Shown: positions 1 through 8,406, counted from the first letter of the stretch. The stretch: DNA of 32,497 nt from Pseudomonadota bacterium (GCA_022360315.1 JAKSDA010000240.1:1-32497), one strand, 5' to 3'. The notes: generated from the sequence alone by a model not told the origin. Made by a program: numbers and translations.

Positions 1-87
1 GCCACCTCTCGACTCGCTGCGATGTGCTCTCGCACCAATTGTTCAATTTTCGTTGCCAAATCCTGGCTGCTTGCATTCGCTATCATG
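1..87 (-). CDS. N-terminal end of an unknown gene, cut by the window edge
   Basis: Read on the minus strand, an ATG at 87-85 opens a frame that runs out of the window: it begins MIANASSQDLATKIEQLVRE and continues HIAASREV. A purine-rich GAGGGGG lies a few bases before this ATG, which is a good ribosome binding site and the main reason to call the start. The first 29 residues look like an amphipathic helix. I do not recognise the family; the start resembles that of short alpha-helical or DNA-binding-like proteins, but that is a weak impression. The gene is divergent from the baseplate remnant that follows. Confidence 0.45.
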
Positions 88-132
88 CCCCCTCAATCCC
101 ACCCTACGATCCCATCGTCAAACCCACCCCTG

Positions 133-454
133 AACGGTTACGTTGAGGGCCCCCGCAACCTCGGCCAGAATCTCGCCGTGGCGCCTCACCACTGGGCGCG
201 GCGACGACCCGTTCAACACCGACTTCGGCTTTGACGGCCTTGCCGCACTCGTCGAGGAGCAGACACCCACCTTGGTGCGTGAACGCCTGCGCGCCAGTGT
301 GGCCAAGACGGTCGCGCGCGATCCGCGGGTGCGCGCGGTGACCGCAATCGAGGTCGAGGAGCCCAGCGCGGGGCCGTCCCGTACGCTCTCGCTGCAGGTC
401 GCTGTCGACACCATTGCCGGCGACACCACGGAACTGATTGCGCCTTTCACCTGA
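133..454 (+). pseudogene. gp25-like baseplate (phage/eCIS) gene remnant, frameshifted
   Basis: The 185-454 part reads DDPFNTDFGFDGLAALVEEQ followed by LRASVAKTVARDPRVRAV. This is the pattern of the gp25/GPW lysozyme-like baseplate family, which nucleates the baseplate wedge in contractile phage tails and in extracellular contractile injection systems (eCIS). The preceding part of the same domain (YVEGPRNLGQNLAVA) is in another frame. The two join if the extra C at about 184 is removed, giving ...NLAVALTTGRGDDPFN. No convincing start codon or ribosome binding site remains, and no other baseplate gene follows, so this looks like a decayed fragment rather than a working gene. It could belong to a prophage or an eCIS locus; the DUF4157 gene at 17.1 kb makes the eCIS reading slightly more likely. 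Confidence 0.6.
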
Positions 455-815
455 AACGGAATACAGAGGTCACGGGACCGGCTCGGAGCAGTCGGCCCTC
501 TGCCAGCCATCGTCGCACTGCCGACGAGCCTGGCTGTGCGGCGCGACCTCGATACATGGTAGAAGATTCAACGCTTACGCGAACGGCGTCGGTCTCCACA
601 CAATCGCGCCATGGAAGGCGGCGCCGGTACCTGTGCCGCCACCGCGAGGGCGGGAGTACCGCCTGTGATCGTGCCTTTGCCTATGATCAGCACTTTTGCG
701 CTCGCTGATCGCTTGCTCCGTCGACGGGTTGCAGAGGGCCGCAGCTGCGCTGGCCTGTAGCGATTGCGCGTCTGCGATGGCTCTTGCGACTGCCGGACTG
801 TGATAGCGTCACTAC
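455..815. other. No recognisable gene
   Basis: Between the baseplate remnant and the formyltransferase I find no frame with recognisable protein similarity and no clear promoter. The stretch around 615-655 is GC-rich, with weak inverted symmetry (GGCGGC...GCCGCC, 12-nt loop). It is not followed by a T-run, so I do not call a terminator. Confidence 0.5.
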
Positions 816-1607
816 GTGAGGGTCACGCTCTTTCTCAATCGAGACCTCTATTGCAATGTCGTGCTGAACCAGCTCTTGCCGGGCCTCGCGTCACATCACG
901 TCTCGGTCTTCTACTCCGAGAACGTGGGTCGTGCTCCAGACCTGGAAGCGCTCGACCTACTGCGACTCATCGAAAAGGACATCCCGTACGATCATGTGTT
1001 TCGGATCGCTGACTCGCCGGGTGAGCTCCTCACCGAACGGCATCTCGAACGCGCGCTGGGAGTCTCTTTCGAGCCGATGCGCGATCCCAACCATCCGGAT
1101 TCCCTCGAACGAATACGGCGTCTGAAGCCGGAGGTTGTCGTATCGATCCGATACGGTCGGATCTTCAAACGCGATTTCATCAGCATTCCCAGGCTCGGAG
1201 TGCTGAATCTTCACTCGGGAATCCTTCCCGACTATCGAGGTGTGATGGCGACGTTCCGAGCCATGGCGGCGGGAGCGGATGAGATTGGCTGCACGCTGCA
1301 CTTCATCGATGACCCCTCTGTCGACACCGGCCCGGTCATTTCCGAGTGGCGTCGTCCCATCGACCAACGCCAGTCGTACTTCGGACACGTTCTGAGTCTC
1401 TACCCTCCTGGCGCGGGTTTGGTTGTGGACGGACTGGCGCAGCTCGAGGCAGGGAAGACGCTCGAAACGAGGCCACAGCAGCGAAACGCGGGGATGTACT
1501 TCTCCTACCCTGAAGCTCCTGATATCGAAGAGTTCGAGAAGAAAGGCTTTCGCCTCTTTCACCCCGCCGAGTATCGCGAGCTTCTGGGGCGGTATCACTC
1601 GGCCTGA
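816..1607 (+). CDS. Formyltransferase-family protein (Fmt/ArnA-N-like)
   Basis: 263 residues with the formyl-transferase N-terminal fold that uses 10-formyltetrahydrofolate. The catalytic motif NLHSGILPDYRG at about 131-142 supplies Asn131 and His133, and VDTGPVI supplies Asp170, completing the Asn-His-Asp triad of the family. The protein stops soon after the catalytic domain and has no Fmt C-terminal tRNA-binding domain, so it more likely formylates a small molecule such as an amino sugar than initiator Met-tRNA. The start is a GTG at 816 without a strong Shine-Dalgarno sequence. No sugar-biosynthesis neighbours are present, so the substrate is unknown. The family assignment is firm; the role is not. 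Confidence 0.8.
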   Translation: MRVTLFLNRDLYCNVVLNQLLPGLASHHVSVFYSENVGRAPDLEALDLLRLIEKDIPYDHVFRIADSPGELLTERHLERALGVSFEPMRDPNHPDSLERIRRLKPEVVVSIRYGRIFKRDFISIPRLGVLNLHSGILPDYRGVMATFRAMAAGADEIGCTLHFIDDPSVDTGPVISEWRRPIDQRQSYFGHVLSLYPPGAGLVVDGLAQLEAGKTLETRPQQRNAGMYFSYPEAPDIEEFEKKGFRLFHPAEYRELLGRYHSA

Positions 1608-1704
1608 CTTTCATCGTCGAACACGCTGTGAAATAAGGTCGGGTCGAGACGATACCGCACCCGTTCCGGGCAAAAGCGCACCTCGCCTGGGCCACCCTGT
1701 AACC

Positions 1705-2478
1705 ATGAAAACCAGGAAACAGCGCATCCGCAACCCACTCGCGGTCCTCGCCGCAGCAACTCTCGTCTCCGCCGTCTCCGCCTCGGAGGCGGCCGCCCAG
1801 CTCCCCGATCCGGGCATGACTGTGGACGGCAGCACCGCGGTCGTCGTCACCGATCCTCAGATCGACTTCCTCAGCCCCAAGGGAGTGACCTGGGAGGTCG
1901 TCGGCAAGAGCGTGGAGAAGAACAACACCGTCGCCAATCTCGGGCGCCTAATGGCCGCGGCCAAGCAGCACAACGTACCTCTCTTCGTTTCGCCGCACTA
2001 CTACTACCCGCATGATCACAAGTGGAGGTTCGGCGGAGCCGTCGAGGTCTTGATGCACAAGATCAAGATGTTCGATCGCAAAAATCCGCTCAGCCTGCGC
2101 GGCTTTAAAAACTCGGGCGCAGACTGGCTGCCCCGCTACAAGAATCTCATCAACGACGGCAAGACCGTGGTCACCAGTCCTCACAAAGTCTATGGCCCCG
2201 ACTCCAACGACCTCGTCCTTCAACTGCGCAAGCGCGGCATCAATAAGGTCATCCTGGCCGGCATGTCCGCCAATCTCTGCGTCGAGTCCCACCTTCGCGA
2301 GCTCCTCGAGCAGGGCTTCGAAGTCGTGGTCGTCACCGATGCCACCGCCGCCGCCCAGGTTCCGGGCTTCGACGGGTACAAGGCGGCGATCACCAACTTC
2401 CGCTTCATCGCCAACGACCTGTGGACCGCAGCGGAGGCCGTCGAGAAGCTCGCCGAGGTACGCACCGCGCGGCGTTAG
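1705..2478 (+). CDS. Exported isochorismatase-like cysteine hydrolase
   Basis: 257 residues. An N-terminal Sec signal (basic start, hydrophobic PLAVLAAATLVSAVSA, cleavage probably near SEAAAQ) precedes an isochorismatase-fold hydrolase. The Asp-Lys-Cys triad is visible: Asp50 in VVVTDPQIDF, Lys161 in TSPHKVYG and Cys192 in GMSANLCVES. Members of this superfamily hydrolyse isochorismate, nicotinamide, N-carbamoyl compounds and other amide or vinyl-ether bonds. A periplasmic location argues against isochorismate or nicotinamide as substrate. The ATG at 1705 was chosen because it begins the signal peptide; the frame is open much further upstream, into the formyltransferase. Its stop overlaps the stop of the convergent AraC gene by 3 bp. 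Confidence 0.82.
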   Translation: MKTRKQRIRNPLAVLAAATLVSAVSASEAAAQLPDPGMTVDGSTAVVVTDPQIDFLSPKGVTWEVVGKSVEKNNTVANLGRLMAAAKQHNVPLFVSPHYYYPHDHKWRFGGAVEVLMHKIKMFDRKNPLSLRGFKNSGADWLPRYKNLINDGKTVVTSPHKVYGPDSNDLVLQLRKRGINKVILAGMSANLCVESHLRELLEQGFEVVVVTDATAAAQVPGFDGYKAAITNFRFIANDLWTAAEAVEKLAEVRTARR

Positions 2479-3380
2479 CTGTCGATCCGATAAGTCGCTG
2501 GGTTGCGGCCGAGCTCTGCCTTGAACGCCCGGGAAAAATGGCTGCGGCTGGCGAAGCCGACCCGGACGGCGATCGCTTTGATCGGCAGATCGGTCGTTCG
2601 CAGGAGTTCGGCGGCTCGGCGGAGGCGGACCCGGCGAACGAAGTCGCCCGGGGTGGTCGAGAAGGCCTCGGCAAAGCGGCGGCTGAACACCGAGCGACTC
2701 ATTGCTGCGGCCTCGGCAAGGGATTCGACAGAGTGGTTGGCGGCGGGTTCGGCGAGGACGGCGCCGAGGGCGCGGCTCAGTTGCGGGTCTTCGAGGGCGG
2801 CTAGCCATGGCAGCGCGCACTCGTCGCCGTCGCAGAGCTGGCGAAATAGGTGGACGAGGCACTGTTCCATGTAGAGTTGGGTCATTCGGCGAACCCCGGG
2901 CCGGACCGCCAACTGCTCGGCGACGAGCTGGGCGAACAGCTCTTCGACCTCGGGGGCCTCGCCGAACGATTGAACCAGCGGCTGATCGAGCTGATCGAAG
3001 AGCCCCAACGCTTCGCCGAAGGTGGCAACTGTACGGCCGCAGATCATCGATAGCCCGAGGTCGTTGTCGTCGTCACCGGCGATGATCTCGGCGCCGATCG
3101 CCGCAGAGTGACGGCGAGCGGCTCGGGCAGTGACCTCGCGTTCAACCTCGCTGTCGGGTTGTACGCGGTGATCGACCCCTGCCGGGATGATCGCGAGGGT
3201 GCACCTGGACAGCGACGCCGACCACTGCCCGGCGATCAGGCGACCCGAGCCGGCGACCACGAAGTGAAGCTGGACCGTTCGCTCGGCCGGCAACGCCAGT
3301 CGCCAACCGCGCTGGACCCGGCAGATGGCAAATGGCTCGACCTCGAGGGAGATGTGGTCGAGAAGGTGGTCGAGGAGCAC
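2475..3380 (-). CDS. AraC-family transcriptional regulator (cupin sensor + HTH)
   Basis: 301 residues from a GTG at 3380. The N-terminal half resembles the cupin-type AraC-binding domain (VQLHFVVAGSGRLIAG, IPAGVDHRV). The last 100 residues form the double helix-turn-helix, with SVESLAEAAAMSRSVFSRRF and the terminal signature RVGFASRSHFSRAFKAELG. It should bind DNA as a ligand-responsive activator. It is convergent with the isochorismatase-like hydrolase, with overlapping stop codons, and divergent from the ketopantoate reductase gene; either could be a target. No ATG is available in frame near the start. Confidence 0.88.
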   Translation of the reverse strand: MLLDHLLDHISLEVEPFAICRVQRGWRLALPAERTVQLHFVVAGSGRLIAGQWSASLSRCTLAIIPAGVDHRVQPDSEVEREVTARAARRHSAAIGAEIIAGDDDNDLGLSMICGRTVATFGEALGLFDQLDQPLVQSFGEAPEVEELFAQLVAEQLAVRPGVRRMTQLYMEQCLVHLFRQLCDGDECALPWLAALEDPQLSRALGAVLAEPAANHSVESLAEAAAMSRSVFSRRFAEAFSTTPGDFVRRVRLRRAAELLRTTDLPIKAIAVRVGFASRSHFSRAFKAELGRNPATYRIDS

Positions 3381-3459
3381 GTCGGCAACTGTAGCGAACT
3401 CGCGAGACTCTGTTGATAGACTGCGCCCATTTTATCGGACGGGGCGTTGCGCCGATCTG

Positions 3460-3509
3460 ACCCCCTTGAACGGGGGTGCACGGGGCGAATACGCTGAGGA
3501 ATCCCCGTG
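3460..3509. promoter_or_regulatory. Two adjacent dyads between divergent araC-like and panE-like genes
   Basis: ACCCCC-TTGAAC-GGGGGT (3460-3477) is a perfect 18-bp dyad. It is followed by CACGGGG (3479-3485) and CCCCGTG (3503-3509), 7-bp arms 17 nt apart. There is no downstream T-run, so a terminator is unlikely. The position between divergent genes suggests an operator; the TTGAAC in the first loop could double as a poor -35 for the plus-strand gene. Function is inferred from symmetry only. Confidence 0.35.
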
Positions 3510-3562
3510 TCCGGAAGCACCATCTGATACTATGGCTGCATGGTCGAGCTAGGAGCTCTGTC

Positions 3563-4549
3563 TTGACTGAATCGGTCGCATCGAGAGGTACAACCACGAA
3601 CACGATTCGCTTCGCTGTCGTCGGTGCTGGGGCGGTTGGAGGCTACTTTGGCGGTCGCCTCGCCGAGGCGAATCACGCAGTTACATTCATCGCTCGAGGA
3701 GCCACGTTACAAGCGTTGAACAGCCGCGGGCTTCGAGTCGAGAGTCTGAAGGGAGACTTCGAGATCTCACCCGTCGATGCGACGGACGATCCCGCCGCAG
3801 TCGGCACGGTGGATGTTGTTTTGGTGGCGGTCAAGGCGTGGCAAGTTGCCGAACTCGGCGAGACCATCCGCCCCATGGTCGGGCCGGAAACGCTGGTGAT
3901 ACCGCTTCAAAACGGCGTGGAGGCGACGGATCAGCTGGCCCGCTCCCTCGGTGAGTCACGCGTTGGCAGTGGGTTGTGTCGCATCATCTGCCAGATCGTC
4001 GAGCCGGGACACATCCGTCACAGTGGCTCCGAACCGAGCGTGATCGTGGGTGAGAGGGACAACCGCCGGACCGCACGCATCGAAGGTCTCGTGCAAGCGC
4101 TCCAGGTGTCCGGAATCGACGCTGTAGTGGCCGACGATATTCGCCTGGCTGTGTGGGAGAAGTTTCTGTTCATCACGTCGGCGAGTGGAATTGGTGCGGT
4201 TACCCGAATGCCGATTGGCGTGCTCCGAGAGCAGTCCGAGACGCGAGCGCTCCTGACTCAAGCAATGGAGGAAATCGTGGCAGTCGGGCGGGAGCACGGC
4301 GTGATGCTGTCCGATGATGTGATCGCTCGAACTCTGTCGTTCATCGACCGGCTTCCGGCACAGGGCACGATGTCCATGCAGCGAGATCTGATGGAGGGGC
4401 GCCGCTCCGAGTTAGATGCCCAAAACGGAGCCGTGGTACGCCTCGGGCGGTCTGCCAACGTGCCCACGCCTCTGCACACGTTTATCTATCACGTGCTGCT
4501 GCCGATGGAGCGCCAAGCGCGATCCCGAACTGAAGCGTCACCGGCATGA
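3563..4549 (+). CDS. panE: 2-dehydropantoate 2-reductase family (ketopantoate reductase)
   Basis: 328 residues from a TTG at 3563, chosen because AGGAG (3551-3555) sits 7 bases upstream. The frame is open further upstream without a better site. The N-terminal NADPH-binding Rossmann motif is AVVGAGAVGGYFGGRLAE. Then come PLQNGVEA (conserved Asn), the catalytic lysine region RLAVWEKFLF and the C-terminal SMQRDLMEGRRSELDAQNG with the conserved Glu and Asn-Gly. PanE reduces ketopantoate to pantoate in pantothenate/CoA synthesis, but this family has many paralogues acting on other 2-oxo acids. No panB or panC is nearby, so the family is firm and the pathway is not. Confidence 0.85.
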   Translation: MTESVASRGTTTNTIRFAVVGAGAVGGYFGGRLAEANHAVTFIARGATLQALNSRGLRVESLKGDFEISPVDATDDPAAVGTVDVVLVAVKAWQVAELGETIRPMVGPETLVIPLQNGVEATDQLARSLGESRVGSGLCRIICQIVEPGHIRHSGSEPSVIVGERDNRRTARIEGLVQALQVSGIDAVVADDIRLAVWEKFLFITSASGIGAVTRMPIGVLREQSETRALLTQAMEEIVAVGREHGVMLSDDVIARTLSFIDRLPAQGTMSMQRDLMEGRRSELDAQNGAVVRLGRSANVPTPLHTFIYHVLLPMERQARSRTEASPA

Positions 4550-4634
4550 GCTCAGCTGCTCTGCGCACGACGAGGCATGCGCTCATGTGACTCGCCTCCT
4601 GGAAGACGAAATCCTCAATCGATCGCCAGGACAA

Positions 4635-5174
4635 TCAGGCCGCTTCGGCTGCGCTCTTGCGCAGGTACTCGAGCATGGTGTCGACGTCGGAGACCTCGAA
4701 GGGGTCGGTTGGGCAGTTGTCGGCGAAGCCGGGCTCGACGAACATGGCCTCGATGACGCCGTCGTTGACGACCATGGAATACCGCCACGAGCGATAGCCG
4801 AAGCCCAGATTCGATTTGTCGACCAGCATGCCCATCTTGCGGGTGAACTCGCCGTTGCCATCGGGCAGCAAGAAGACCTTGTCAGCTCCCAGCCGCTTGC
4901 CCCACTGAAACATGGTGAATGCGTCGTTGACCGATAGGCAGATGACCCGGTCGACGCCCAGGGCGAGGATCTCGTCGTGGTGGGCCTCGTAGCCGGGCAG
5001 GTGGGTCGACGAGCAGGTTGGAGTAAAGGCGCCGGGCAGGGCAAAGAGCACGACACGCTTGCCGGAGAATACATCGGCTGTGGCGAGATCGTGCCAGCGA
5101 AACGGATTGTCGCCGCCGATCGATTCATCACGGACACGGGTCTTAAACACGACATCAGGAACGTTGCGCTTCAT
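4635..5174 (-). CDS. Prx5/AhpE-type peroxiredoxin
   Basis: 179 residues of a thioredoxin-fold peroxidase that reduces hydrogen peroxide and alkyl hydroperoxides. The peroxidatic Cys54 lies in LPGAFTPTCSSTHLPGY, the Prx5 form of the motif. Cys79 and Cys154 (ADNCPTDPF) are present; Cys154 is at the place where atypical 2-Cys Prx5 proteins may carry a resolving cysteine. No glutaredoxin domain is fused. It is probably cytosolic, since no signal peptide is seen. A consensus TATAAT lies 40 bp upstream of the start. It is convergent with the ketopantoate reductase gene. Confidence 0.9.
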   Translation of the reverse strand: MKRNVPDVVFKTRVRDESIGGDNPFRWHDLATADVFSGKRVVLFALPGAFTPTCSSTHLPGYEAHHDEILALGVDRVICLSVNDAFTMFQWGKRLGADKVFLLPDGNGEFTRKMGMLVDKSNLGFGYRSWRYSMVVNDGVIEAMFVEPGFADNCPTDPFEVSDVDTMLEYLRKSAAEAA

Positions 5175-5214
5175 ATCTCTGACTATGCGGCAGCGACGCA
5201 GACAAGTAAAATCG

Positions 5215-5220
5215 ATTATA
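5215..5220 (-). promoter_or_regulatory. -10 hexamer TATAAT upstream of the peroxiredoxin gene
   Basis: On the minus strand TATAAT occurs in an AT-rich patch that contrasts with its surroundings. It would give a leader of about 35 nt before the ATG at 5174. The -35 region at 17-18 bp spacing is poor (near CCTTAT), so the promoter may need an activator or another sigma factor. Confidence 0.45.
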
Positions 5221-5377
5221 GTATGCAGACCGATAGGATAAGGTTATCATCAGACGCATCGCCGATCGCAGCCCGCGAGTCTTGCCGGGCTGGGTCTGAC
5301 TGCGCAACCGCTGACCGCGGTTCAAAAGGCATGCGATCGGCAGGACCTGTGGAGGTCTCTTCGATTGGCGTGGCACG

Positions 5378-5573
5378 CTATTCGAGATTGAGTTGCCACG
5401 ATACACCGAAACGATCCTGAACCCAGGCAAACTTGCGGCTAAAACCGTAGTCGTCTCCTCGGCGCCGTATCGTTCGATCTTGACGATGTGGGAATTTTCA
5501 AAAGTGACGTGTAAAAATCGATCACTTCTTCGGCGTTTCCCTGTTGCTCACCAACGAACATCAAAAAGATGTT
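5378..5573 (-). pseudogene. PhnB-like VOC/glyoxalase-fold gene, internally deleted
   Basis: On the minus strand the start reads MFVGEQQGNAEEVIDFYTSL and the end reads DDYGFSRKFAWVQDRFGVSW QLNLE followed by TAG at 5380-5378. These are the two ends of the PhnB-like (3-demethylubiquinone-9 3-methyltransferase-like) VOC domain, normally about 130-160 residues long. Here the middle, roughly 60 residues, is missing. The N-terminal piece leaves frame after YTSL: adding one T to the TTTT run restores FENSHIVKIERYGAEE. The gene is therefore broken by a frameshift and an internal deletion. It lies just upstream of the peroxiredoxin gene on the same strand and probably has no present function. Confidence 0.7.
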
Positions 5574-5677
5574 ACTGCGCCTGCCAATTTATGTGCTGCT
5601 GTCTTTCACGTCTCAACTCTTGACCATGACGAGCATTTGCTCGAGCCCCAAGCGACCCTCTGACGTCTATTCTCGAG

Positions 5678-7081
5678 TCAGGCGACGGATGCATCGGCTA
5701 TCAGCTTCGCTCGTTTTCGCGCCTGCGCTGCCCCGGTGGCGTCTCCGCATTGTTCCAGCGCGGAAGCATACCACAGCCACGACATCTGACTGCGCGGCTT
5801 TTCCTCGATTCGCTGTGCGAACACAGCCCGCGCAAACGCAGCGTCGCCGGATTTTAATCCCGCGTGTCCAAGCAGGACACCGAGGACATCACGCTGTGCA
5901 TCACTGGCACCGAGTGATCGATATCCATTCCACCTGACCGGCAGCAAGCGCTCTATCGCCGTTTCATAATCCTCTCGGTAATAGGCATCGATCGCCTCGC
6001 ATACCGCGATGTCCGTTTCCGCCACGGACATCTCGAGTGCGTTCCGGGCTCGCTCGGAGTCACTCCGCACTGAGTCCAACAGCGACGACATCTCGTCCTT
6101 CTGACCCGTGCGACCCAAGACCATGGCGACGTGAACGTCGGTAAAGGCAAGGTTACGCGCAACCGCGCGCTCCGCGGCAATGCTGGTCAACTCGCTCCAG
6201 CGATCGCCCACGTCGACTCCACAGCATTCCATGCGAAATAGGATCGATGCCGTATTCTGGATATCCAGGTAGAACGATGTCGGACTCTTCGCAAAGCGAT
6301 CGTCGTAGAATCGCAACACACGATCGAAGTTGCCCAGCTCCCAGTCGAACAGCGATTCGTGCCACCAGAGATGTTCGCGAATCGCGTTGCGGTCGTCCCA
6401 GGCACCCTCTTCGAACTCGCCGAGAAATGCGAGACCTTTTCTGTGTTCACCGGTGTCGTACAATACGTGAGCGACGGCGTGTACCGACCAGAGGTCGTTC
6501 GGGTTGAGCTCGATCGCTCGCATGCCCAGTTCGAGTGCCCGGGCCCTGTCTCCGTTCTCGTTCAGACCGAAACTGTACATGCCGAGTATGTTGGAGTAAT
6601 TGGGCATGCTCACATCCCAGGCACGGATGCATCGTGCGACCGAGTCGCGGATCGCCATGGCCTTACCGTGCCAGAAATTCCGATAGTGGATCATCATCAG
6701 GGTCAGAAGGTCGGTCGGATGTGCGTTCAGAATCCGCTCCCAAAGCTGGACGGCGTCCTCCTGACGCCCTTCGACCCACGCACGCAATGCCTCCACGCTG
6801 GCGCGCTCACGCGGCGTGATGCGGGCCAGATCGGTGGCCTCAGCATCGTCCAGGCATTGCCGAGCCATGCCATCGGGCACGAGTGCCTCGGCTGTCATCA
6901 TATAGTAACCCATCGCGCAATGCGCCATCGTGAAATCTGGATCTGCCTCGCGCGCCCTTGCCATGTGATCGACAGCGGTCAGCCGATACTCCGCATTTGC
7001 CGCGATCGAACGGTTGAAATGCTCGACTGCCTCCACACTCTCGGTGGTTAGTTCGAGGCCGCGGATGTCTGTGAGTGCCAT
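5678..7081 (-). CDS. TTC38-like tetratricopeptide-repeat protein
   Basis: 467 residues from the ATG at 7081, chosen for the AGGAAAGAGA just before it; an upstream in-frame ATG at 7135 would place a candidate operator inside the gene. The sequence has helical TPR-type repeats and the features of the TTC38/StaR-like family: ARITPRERASVEALRAWVEG, LLTLMMIHYRNFWHGKA and NPNDLWSVHAVAHVLYDTGE. Such proteins are found beside small-molecule catabolic or secondary-metabolite genes and have no assigned enzymatic role. No signal peptide. It follows the aldoxime dehydratase on the same strand after 248 bp that include a TGGAACGATGTTC element also found upstream of the dehydratase, so the two may be co-regulated. 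Confidence 0.8.
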   Translation of the reverse strand: MALTDIRGLELTTESVEAVEHFNRSIAANAEYRLTAVDHMARAREADPDFTMAHCAMGYYMMTAEALVPDGMARQCLDDAEATDLARITPRERASVEALRAWVEGRQEDAVQLWERILNAHPTDLLTLMMIHYRNFWHGKAMAIRDSVARCIRAWDVSMPNYSNILGMYSFGLNENGDRARALELGMRAIELNPNDLWSVHAVAHVLYDTGEHRKGLAFLGEFEEGAWDDRNAIREHLWWHESLFDWELGNFDRVLRFYDDRFAKSPTSFYLDIQNTASILFRMECCGVDVGDRWSELTSIAAERAVARNLAFTDVHVAMVLGRTGQKDEMSSLLDSVRSDSERARNALEMSVAETDIAVCEAIDAYYREDYETAIERLLPVRWNGYRSLGASDAQRDVLGVLLGHAGLKSGDAAFARAVFAQRIEEKPRSQMSWLWYASALEQCGDATGAAQARKRAKLIADASVA

Positions 7082-7117
7082 TTCTCTTTCCTTGGATGAA
7101 ATATCAGTTCTCTGCCA

Positions 7118-7130
7118 TGGAACGATGTTC
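7118..7130 (-). promoter_or_regulatory. TGGAACGATGTTC element upstream of the TPR gene
   Basis: On the plus strand TGGAACGATGTTC (7118-7130) is the exact reverse complement of 8447-8459 in the dehydratase/IclR intergenic region. It contains GAAC and GTTC half-sites around a 3-nt centre. It is 37 bp upstream of the TPR start. Candidate IclR operator, by inference. Confidence 0.4.
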
Positions 7131-7329
7131 ACCATGATGCGGGTATTATTGAGTACCTGGATGTGAGATTAGAGAGGTCAAGTGAAATGCCCTCTACGCG
7201 AGTCGTGCAAGCATGTCCGGATATACGGAGCAACTGTACCGAGCAATACGTACCAGAGCCAAGAGTCGGTACGGAAGTAATTCTTGGGCGTCGCAGCAGC
7301 CGGTTGGCTGTTCGACCCCTGTCAGATCG

Positions 7330-8406
7330 TCATTTACCGTCGGCCATGGCGGTGAAGTACGGCAGCAAGCCGGTTCTGTTGTGACAGTTGACGTATTCGA
7401 ATTCAGCCTGCTGGTCGATGACATAGACTTCATGATAGGTTCGCAACTCGAGGCGTTCCTGGTATTTCTTGCGTTCCATCTGTGCCCGTCTGTAGATCGC
7501 CAGGTGAGTCGGATGTTGCTTGGCCCAGGTTTCCAGATGGTGCAAAGAAAGAAAATATCCAGCGGAATAGGCTTCTTTCGTTGCACCTCCCTGGGCTGAT
7601 ATAACGTCGACTTGGCGTAACGACAGGCAGCCGCTCTCGATCGGGGAGGTCCGCAGGTATTCCATGCCGATGTCGAGTTTCGGCTCGATATTCGTCTGGT
7701 AGCTGCGGAGCTGCTCCTCCCCACAATCTGCCCACGAGACGCCTGATCGAATCAATACCAGGTTCGGCGGCGGCTGGATGACAACACGCTTGTTGATGGA
7801 ATCTCTGTCGAGATCGAGGGTAAGCTCGTGGGCGTAGGGCGATTCGAGGCGATCCTCAGAGGAGGCAGGTATTCTGTCCCTGGCTGCCCCCCAATATCCA
7901 CTTTCTCCCATGGGCACCACGCGACTCATTGGGCAGGCCGACAGTCCGCGTATGTACTCCTTGAAGGCAATCGTTTCGATGTGGTCGATGGAACTCGCCA
8001 TGCTCTCCCTGAAGTAGCCCCGATTACCAGTCGTCTTCGCAGGATCCAACCACCAGTCTTTGACAGGCGCCGATTCAATCCAAGCCCGGTAGTCATCCGT
8101 ATCGCACCAATAGGCCACCGCGAACACATTGAGATAGCCCTGAGGATCGGTAAACCGTGCGAAATCGAAATGTGTCGGGCCGATCGGAACTCGAAACGAT
8201 CGCTTTACATCGGCCAAGAATGTGCCCTGGCCTGTGTCGTTACCCATCTTGGTCTGGACGCCGACATAAAGAATCTGGATCGCCTGTACATCGTTCGGGA
8301 ACCGTGCCGAGTAACGCTGGACCGCCGGGACGAACCCATCCGGTTTGTTCATTGGATAGCGCCGGCGCATTCGATTGGTCGTCTTTTTGGCTTCGATACG
8401 GGTCAT
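7330..8406 (-). CDS. oxd: Aldoxime dehydratase (heme-containing, phenylacetaldoxime dehydratase family)
   Basis: 358 residues from the ATG at 8406, with AGGA seven bases upstream; family members are about 350 long. The enzyme uses ferrous heme b to dehydrate aldoximes to nitriles in the cytosol. Family motifs are clear: YSARFPNDVQAIQILYVGVQ near the start, FRVPIGPTHFDFARFTD, a Ser near 221 (LIRSGVSW), HHLETWAKQHPTHLAIY and YHEVYV. By spacing relative to the studied Rhodococcus and Pseudomonas enzymes, His301 (in HPTH) should be the proximal heme ligand. Ser221 and His325 (YHEV) should be the distal catalytic residues. A divergent IclR gene and a downstream three-gene nitrile hydratase make an aldoxime-nitrile pathway. 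Substrate specificity (aryl or alkyl) cannot be read from the sequence. Confidence 0.9.
   Translation of the reverse strand: MTRIEAKKTTNRMRRRYPMNKPDGFVPAVQRYSARFPNDVQAIQILYVGVQTKMGNDTGQGTFLADVKRSFRVPIGPTHFDFARFTDPQGYLNVFAVAYWCDTDDYRAWIESAPVKDWWLDPAKTTGNRGYFRESMASSIDHIETIAFKEYIRGLSACPMSRVVPMGESGYWGAARDRIPASSEDRLESPYAHELTLDLDRDSINKRVVIQPPPNLVLIRSGVSWADCGEEQLRSYQTNIEPKLDIGMEYLRTSPIESGCLSLRQVDVISAQGGATKEAYSAGYFLSLHHLETWAKQHPTHLAIYRRAQMERKKYQERLELRTYHEVYVIDQQAEFEYVNCHNRTGLLPYFTAMADGK

Noticed and set aside
1423..1704. N-terminal extension of the isochorismatase-like gene
   Set aside because: It overlaps the formyltransferase in another frame; the signal peptide begins at the ATG at 1705.
7082..7135. 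Upstream start of the TPR gene
   Set aside because: The ATG at 7081 has a good ribosome site; the extension contains the operator-like element and shows no family similarity.
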